This document shows positions 57,237 through 64,000 of a stretch of DNA of 64,000 bases, piece by piece; position 1 is the stretch's first letter; every line of letters begins with the position of its first letter. This DNA comes from Enoplolaimus lenunculus (lineage: Eukaryota > Nematoda > Enoplea > Enoplida > Thoracostomopsidae). The notes below the pieces were generated by a model. That model made no database searches, was not told the origin of the DNA, and saw only the letters and a program-made list of their open reading frames with translations. A program made the translations under genes and the position numbers. The stretch is from assembly GCA_030248215.1 (NCBI GenBank), contig JASANG010000058.1, forward strand, positions 100,229-164,228, in the 5' to 3' direction.

Positions 57237-57271
57237 AGGTCAACCTAGGTCAAATGTAGGTCAAAAGGTCA
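57237..57271 (+). promoter_or_regulatory. Four AGGTCA half-sites in tandem (DR4, DR5, DR2)
   Basis: Exact AGGTCA hexamers start at 57237, 57247, 57258 and 57266, with spacers of 4, 5 and 2 bases. Such direct repeats are the core binding sites of many nuclear receptors. No promoter or gene is recognised nearby, so the role is only a possibility. Confidence 0.4.
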
Positions 57272-60200
57272 CAAAATATAAAAATCTAACCGGAAGTCAG
57301 ATCATTATCTCATTTTCGCACAAGAGGGAATTTGAATTTAGTTTTAGTAATTTTCAGATTCAATTCCCCGATAGCTCGACAAGTGCTTTTCTGAAACGGT
57401 TACACCTGAAATTTTAAAATTAAATTACATTGCCTCAAAAGTTGTAAAATCAATTTCCCTTCGTAACCGAAATTTTATTTTGTTAATCAGAAATTGAACT
57501 TTAAAATTTTTAATTTTAATTTCAATTTACTGTTTACTCGAAAATTTTAAAACAACGTTTTCATATGCACGAAATTTCTGAAATCAATTACCGTTTTCTG
57601 TTTTGACCTTAAAAGTGTTCCCGAAATACTAAAGTTTTATTTAGATTTAACTCATTCTGTGTTGATTCTTATTCTGAGTCGATATGATTACGGGGGACGT
57701 GATAACATGAATCAGAATTAGTTTAGAACATAACTGATATAAAAAATACATACTTGCCTTTATATATACCACGAAAAATGCATTGATTTCGGTTAATGTA
57801 GAGCAGAGTTTCTTAAAGTTAACACTTCCACCGAATTATATATCTGGTATTCTAAATACGTTTTGAATACAAGTACCCGGATATATTTCTTTTCGGAGAC
57901 TACAGAGACACATATCGCGATGATATATGCATGTTTGGATATTTGGTGCCGATCTAAATTGACGTGGAAATTTCAACATGCAACACTGGTCATGAAAATA
58001 AGCTAAAAATGTCTAAACTGTAGAATGTACAAAATTTTACACAAGCGAAAACAATAAAATTACTCAAAATCAAACCAATGACTTTATGACAAACGAGGGT
58101 ATACTTGTTGTAGGTATTGCAGCAATTAAATCTGATGTCGTTTTGACAAAGCAATAGCTTTGTTTTTTAGCACATTTTCAACGCCATATTAATGCGTCAT
58201 GTGCAGCCGAAGAATGTAGCGATTGTATTTGTAGATATTTCGATGGTATTTGATATGAAAATAGCATAGGACACTCGTTTTCATCTTGACAATAATAAAT
58301 GGGCCAACTAAAAACTAAATATGACACTATGGGGGTTTCGCGTTGTAGAATGTATAAATATCTCGCACAAAATCAGTGTGATATGCGGCACTACCAAATG
58401 TCCGGCGGTTGATCGGAAATTTTTCGATGGGATTTTTTTTAATTCATTTTGCAGACCTGCCTTATATTTCACTTATTTCGCCATAAAACACAATATGATC
58501 CTTAATAGATGAACCATTTACTAGGCAAAATTTTTAGCATGGACAGCGTCGGTGCAGGGAAATATATATCCACTTCACACTTCGTGAATCTCAGCTGACA
58601 CTGGAAATATCCGGTGCTCTTTTTTGAACTTCTAGTGATTGACTACTTCATTTCCGAATGTTTGGCACACATTTTATGATTTTTATTTCATTTGCTGCTC
58701 TGCTACCATTCTTGCAAGCTTTTCCAGCGGCTTTATGTCTCGTACACCAATCTTTCCTACTTAGACTCCACACAGCTCCTCGACTGAATAGGTCACTCAA
58801 CAGTAGTTGATCCGTTAGGCAGCTTCAAATTGAAACAATTTTGTTGTCAAAATAGTTTACTAGTAATAAACACGACAAGTCTTAAAATTGCCATCTGGAC
58901 AATGTATAAAACTTTTTCTACCGCCTTTAAATCTTTTTTAGACAGCTCACTTTTTGTTCTGCGATGAACTGCGCCTAATGTCTTAAAACACTTCACACAT
59001 CCCAGGAATCCTACAAACCAGTAAATCGAAAATCTTAAAACCGTTTCGACAGTTCAGATAAGGATCAGTATAGGAGTCGGTCATACTTCAAAGACGAATC
59101 GTATTATATAGCTCTCTAAGAGCTTTCACAGAGCTTATAGCCGAGTCGTAGATTGGAAATTATCAAAAACGCCTACTACGGTTTGTAGGTATACCAAGTT
59201 TATTGAATAATTAGCACAACTCAAGAAGACTCTAAACCGAATGAAACCATTTTAGAGCATCATGCTGCCGAAAATTATAAACCCATTTAGAATTGTAAAC
59301 CAAAAAAATGTAAACAAACTATACTTCTTAACAGCTAAATTATTGAATTATAACTCGACTTAGTAGTTTCTATCAATTGAAAATTTTTCCGTACGCGTAT
59401 TTCTACGAAATATTTATTAGTGGTCATTAAATTTTGATCATAACCAAATAAGTAGGCATTGGTGCTTTAGTGCTCCAAAATTCTATGTTGGTGAGCAGCC
59501 GAAAAACAATTTGGCGTTGAAGAAATAAATTAAAAAATCCAATGGTTTCAAAAGTGATTGTTGTTTAGATATCTGCGAAACAAAAACAAGCGTTTCGGCA
59601 TCACACTCTTTTCGCTCGCAGAATGTTCCATTACTACTTATGGTGCTAACGTTACAAAACGAAACTATATAACCTAATTGGCAAGTGGGGATCTAAAAAA
59701 ATTAAAATCAGATCCTACAAGGCAGAACAGCAAACTTGTGTCTTGTATATTCTCGCTCGGTTCGCGAGATTTCTTTCGTTGCTGTACTTTTGTTTTAACC
59801 CTCGATTACCCACTCATCAGACATCTGCCTTTCGATTTTCTCGAGTTTTACACTCGAGTTAAAAGAATCGCTTGGCCAGCTTCATGCTCGCTTCACCGGC
59901 GATAATCGTTCAGCAGGTGCTCACATGACGAACCGAGGGCTTCGTTACGCGGCTGGCCTGCAAAATCGTAACGACCTTTAAAGTTATCTTGAACTGTAAG
60001 GAGCCAGGGCTGTGCTTAGCGCCTCCCCCAACATCCATCGACGAAATCCCTGCCTAATAACAGGCGAGGTATTGGAAAACGAAATCAATTTTAAAAACTT
60101 TACTAAATCCAAAAATTTACATTTTGATAAGTTTGTATGCTGAAAGTGCGCTTGGATTCGTCCAATACGTATCGCACTAGTACTAACGGTGCCAACACAA

Positions 60201-61995
60201 CGAACCAATCCGATATTGTTCGAAAAGCATACGTAGGTTTTAGTGTAATTCTGGGTATCTATCTTGCACCGGGTACAAACAAAAATCTTGTTTCGGGATT
60301 TATAACACTAAAACATGTCTAGGTTATTGCTCGCTTCATTCATGAGGATTTCTGCTTTTCTTCCATTAACACACACCGAATTGAGCTTTGTCGTTAAAGG
60401 AATAAAATAAATAGTGTGGGTCTGCTGGTGCACTCATGGCAGCTACTCGATGCAGTTCTCACTTGCTCGGTCTCTAAAAGTTTAGACTGTTTCAAAAGAT
60501 TGGCCTGAGGCTAGGAGTCAACTCGAACGAAACACGGCCAACCTCAGATCTTCCCAGCAAACGCTCGTAATTTATTGCTCCTAAAGAGTCCGAACTTTGG
60601 TTTCGATGGGAGGCAACCCAAGGTGGCGGCCCTACTCAGAGCCCCGAGCTTTGAAATTCTTCGCTCGGTGGTATACCTGCATCAAAATTTATTGTTAGCC
60701 GTATGAGCTCCCCTGCTCTTACCACGTCTACTTTATATTTTTCAAGCTTTGATTTAAGGTCCCATGGGAACCCAAAAATTTTTTATGACAAAAGCTAGAT
60801 AGATTATAAATCACTCGACGCAGCTTGCGAAGCTGTGTCGAATATTGTAGAATTTTCCGTCATAACGAATTTTGAAAAGTTTAAATTTGGGTGCGGATAA
60901 ATCAAAGGAGGTCATGAGAAGCTCAAATATGCAAAAAATTACAAAATACAACCATGTTCGGCAAACGCCCGCTTAGGTGGATGGATAGCCGAAAACACTC
61001 CTGATGGCTTGCCTATAAATTGTTTTGTACAAGCAACATTAACAAATTACGCGATTGTCCGACCGTCTGATTTATAAGACTGTATCTGATGGTTTTTTAA
61101 ATTTACAATAATTTCTATTGCAAGATCACAACGCATTGCTCGGGTTCGTTTGTATTGCATTTATGAATGCACCTTTAAGTTTAGTGTCGCATTATCTGTT
61201 TGCATATTATGTACTGCATTTCGGCTTAAAGGTAGACGTAGCTGAAACTGTAAAATTTTTGAGGAAAAACCTTTATTACAACTCTATTTGACACAATAAT
61301 TACAATTGCACTAAATACAGTTCACACTTTTTTGCGGCAGTTTTCTCACACTTAAAAAAATTATTTTTGTTGCACGTTGCATTTGTTTAGGCAGTGTATA
61401 GTATGTTACAGTGTTGCGCAATTCGTTTACGCAATGCCACAGTGTTGCACAGATAAGGGTATATTCAAAATAATGCTCGGAACACGGTTCACGTTGGCTA
61501 ATAGGATTTTTAGTTCACTGTTAATGATTTCAGCACGCTTTCACTTTAATTTTAGATGCAGTTTATTGCAACCGTACATCTCAAACTTTGTCTCCTACGC
61601 TCAGTATGCCTCAGCCTCATTTTTAGACAGTCTATTGAACCTTTTAAGTTTCAGTTACTGTGATAATTTATTCAGCTATATAGCATTGAATTTGTCAGTT
61701 TTATGGAATATAAGTATTTTAGCTTTCAGTTGAACGACCATATAATTTAGGTATAGCATTTTTGTGTAAAAGCAATGGTATTAAGCACAGAAGTGATGTT
61801 TGTAATGTTTTACAAACTGTGGAATGCACAGCCGAAACAGTCTTGAGGCGCGAATAGATTATGAAAGATCATGAAAAAGGAAGCAATCGTTTTGTTAAGG
61901 CATATGCAGGTATATAATTGCTTCAACAGAAGATGTTGACGAAGCTATAATTTTTCAATTTTCATACCTTAAATTTGAATAGGCCCATGTAAAGA
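57272..61995. other. Intergenic, no gene recognised
   Basis: I find no supported exon. 59690-60780 is somewhat richer in G and C than its surroundings. A GCAGCTTGCGAAGCTG hairpin at about 60825-60845 resembles the start of family P. The plus-strand frame at 61377-61733 (118 codons) is hydrophobic but matches nothing known to me. Confidence 0.4.
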
Positions 61996-62161
61996 TCAGG
62001 GGTGGAACGTTAGGTATTCCATGGGACTGGTATAGAAAACGACAAAGCTTTAGACTAGCTTTTTGCCTAGGCGTAGGCATCGACTTAGTATAAAGCTCCT
62101 TTTTATGCTTTGGATTACGCTTAGGCTTAATAATATGCTTATACCACTGTTCGGCCCCTGT
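61996..62161. mobile_element. Short hAT-like MITE, family F (GCTTAGG words)
   Basis: The element runs from CAGGGGTGGAACGTT to CACTGTTCGGCCCCTG. GCCTAGGCGTAGGC and GCTTAGGCTTAA words fill the interior. Flanking 8-mers do not match. Relatives lie at 20390, 26450, 26800 and 40811. Confidence 0.65.
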
Positions 62162-62617
62162 TCTATACACTGGCCGGTACAGTAGTAACATCCTTGTTGA
62201 TTATTGTAAAATGTACACTCGGATTTAAACGCAGTTTATAGAAATATAATATTAGAACTTTGTGTGTTACATAGCTAATAACGATTATCCAAGGTCACCT
62301 TGCAAGTTAGGACTTCGTTCTAAACGGTAAAAAGTTAGGAATATAAAGAAAAACAGAAAATTAGATTCCGGATATCTGAAATGGGAATTTTATTAATTGC
62401 TAATATCCGAGTACAAAAATATAAGGCAAGTAATACTTTGAGTGGCGTAACAGCTAGTAAAATTATGCTCCTGAGTCTATGCCTAACAGTGACGGTTCCC
62501 GAATTCTCTGACTGACGAGGTAATATATTGCGAAAAGGCTTAGCGATCGGATCGAGCAAGAATAAACTATACACAATTTCGGTGGCACAAAAAGTATATA
62601 TTTTCAAGGTAAAGGCC

Positions 62618-62927
62618 TTACCGTACCATTTTTTCGCGGTCCACTAGTGGAGTAAGCTTGATTTTAATGCCAATTTTTTGTTTTGTTTACGTTTTATTAC
62701 GCTTATAAGGCGGATCATTACAGAGGCGGATAAGAGCGTGCCCGTTCAGAAAAGTTCTCATGATAAAATGGTACCATTTTATCATGAGAAACTTTCTGAA
62801 CAGGCGCTCTCTATCCGCCTCTCTAATGATCCGCTTTTTAAGCGTAATAAAACTAAACAAAACAAAAAATTGGTATTAAAATCAAGCTTACTCCACTAGA
62901 CGACCGCGAAAGATGGTACCCCTTTAA
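62618..62927. mobile_element. 310-bp near-perfect palindrome (foldback element)
   Basis: Two arms of about 155 bases meet at GGTACC (62770-62775) with no spacer. The centre reads GATAAAATGGTACCATTTTA. Each arm carries CATGATAAAATGG, GGCGGAT, GATCATT, AAGCGTAATAAAA (with reverse) and CTCCACTAG. The arms differ at scattered positions and the outer parts keep CCGCGAAA. A foldback-type transposon or an inverted duplication fits; there is no coding capacity. Confidence 0.88.
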
Positions 62928-63000
62928 ATTGACACGGGCTAAATATCCGATACCCTTTTTTACTGGTAATATGGAAAATATGTTACATTGTTTCTGTCAG

Positions 63001-63228
63001 TTCAGACGATGACGCCGATGATGATGATGATTGCTCAAGTTCGTTTTATAATCGACGCGAATGGAACTTTCCATCGTTCAATTTTACTGACACCAAACAA
63101 CGACAACTGCTTCAGGCGACCAGGCATCAAATCAAGGAGCGACCGGCAGGAAAAACACAAACGTGGATTGCAGACACAAGCAGTGGCGCATGGAACCCGG
63201 TGTCATGGCAATCGGTGCAAAAATCAGG
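63001..63228 (+). CDS. Likely internal coding exon of an unrecognised gene
   Basis: The stretch lies between a pyrimidine-rich acceptor (TTTCTGTCAG) and a donor (GTAAAT), enters and leaves in phase 2, and is open in that frame for about 76 codons. It encodes an acidic start (SDDDADDDDD) followed by REWNFPSFNF, TKQRQLLQATRHQIKERP and WIADTSSGAWNPVSWQS. Composition and phase look like real coding sequence, but I recognise no domain. Partner exons are not visible; the gene probably continues beyond the right edge. Another frame is also open for 89 codons, so the reading frame rests on composition. Confidence 0.5.
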
Positions 63229-64000
63229 GTAAATCAGTGGTAAATATTAATGTCTGATACACGGTTCAACATGGAGCTAAAAATATCAAATCTACAGCGG
63301 TTGATCAACAAATTTTGGAGGAGGCGTAGGTGAAACAAAACAACATAGCTAAAATGATGTTGGATCTTCAGATTCAACAATAATATGTAATGTGTATGCT
63401 GAAACTTTAAGTCGAACCCAGAAGTGAAATAAATTAGGTTATAAAAATGATGTTCAATTTGTAACATTTAAGAATAATCTTTAAAGTGTCGTCAAAAATT
63501 TGCCGTCGAGCAATCATTTTGAGAAATTATTGCAAACAAACTTTGGAAAATTGTCATAAAGTTACAAACAAATTAATTGGACGACACTACTTTTATAAAA
63601 AAGCAAACATTTTCTATACCGATTCAAGGAAACCTATTTGAGTATTATGGTGTTGAGGTATTTTTACCTCACGTCAATGTATACATAAAGTTTTTCACAC
63701 CAGTACCAAAAGTCCAAGTATAGCTGCACTGTCTGACACTATATTTGAAAGTTTGCCATGATTAATTTTGCTGGAACGGAAACATAATTGAATTTTCTCT
63801 CGCAACAGGAACAGGTTGAATATTAAGATAATTTGGTCACCGAATTATCATCTACCTCTGTAAGACTCGGCGCAATACGTTTTTGAAACAATATATTGTT
63901 AAAGGGGTTCAGCACAGCCAGGTTTTCCCTGTAAAAATGCTTTGAATAACACTAATATGTTTTTATTTTGTGTCACTTTTAATAAAATATTTCACAAATG
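63229..64000. other. Right-edge sequence, nothing recognised
   Basis: AT-rich sequence without supported exons or repeats, probably an intron or flank of the gene with the exon at 63001-63228. Confidence 0.4.

Overview
The window looks like a piece of an AT-rich invertebrate animal genome. Its genes are split by GT-AG introns and belong to animal families: an organic anion transporter, the PIN-domain protein SWT1, the repair nuclease XPG/ERCC5, a neugrin-like mitochondrial protein and a rhodopsin-class peptide receptor. The phylum cannot be fixed from sequence alone. Most non-coding space is old, short, non-autonomous DNA transposons.

Layout. 145-1720 (minus): 5' exons of an OATP/SLCO transporter that continues off the left edge. 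1721-6685: intergenic, with a hAT transposase remnant and several short repeat families. 6686 to about 19027 (plus): SWT1, about 15 exons, starting with a WW-domain exon and continuing through a complete PIN nuclease domain; its introns carry MITEs and a broken antisense Ty3/Gypsy fossil. 19028-27879: no host gene seen, but a piggyBac-like fragment, more MITEs and a tandem duplication. 27880-37908 (plus): a complete XPG/ERCC5 gene of 13 exons and about 980 residues. 37909-41359: repeats, including a 523-bp inverted-repeat element. 41360-44803 (plus): a neugrin-like gene of 6 exons and 344 residues. 44804-47282: repeats and a GC-rich block. 47283-49157 (minus): a 624-residue GPCR in a single exon, FMRFamide-receptor-like. 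49158-63000: no confident gene, but MITEs, three tandem duplications, a cluster of AGGTCA half-sites and a 310-bp palindrome. 63001-63228 (plus): one likely coding exon of an unrecognised gene running off the right edge.

How things fit together. The genes are unrelated housekeeping, signalling or transport genes, with no operon logic. SWT1 (nuclear RNA quality control) and XPG (nucleotide excision repair) are both nuclear nucleases, but nothing shows that their adjacency matters. The most striking pattern is in the repeats. At least eight short element families share hAT-like ends (CAGGGT or TAGGGATG), several copies have 8-bp target duplications, and each family is filled with repeats of its own short word (TTCCGG, AACGGA, GAGACC, TGCCGATA, GCTTAGG, TTCCTG, GATTCCG and others). 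That looks like a radiation of non-autonomous hAT elements that differ mainly in their internal, possibly transposase-binding, words.
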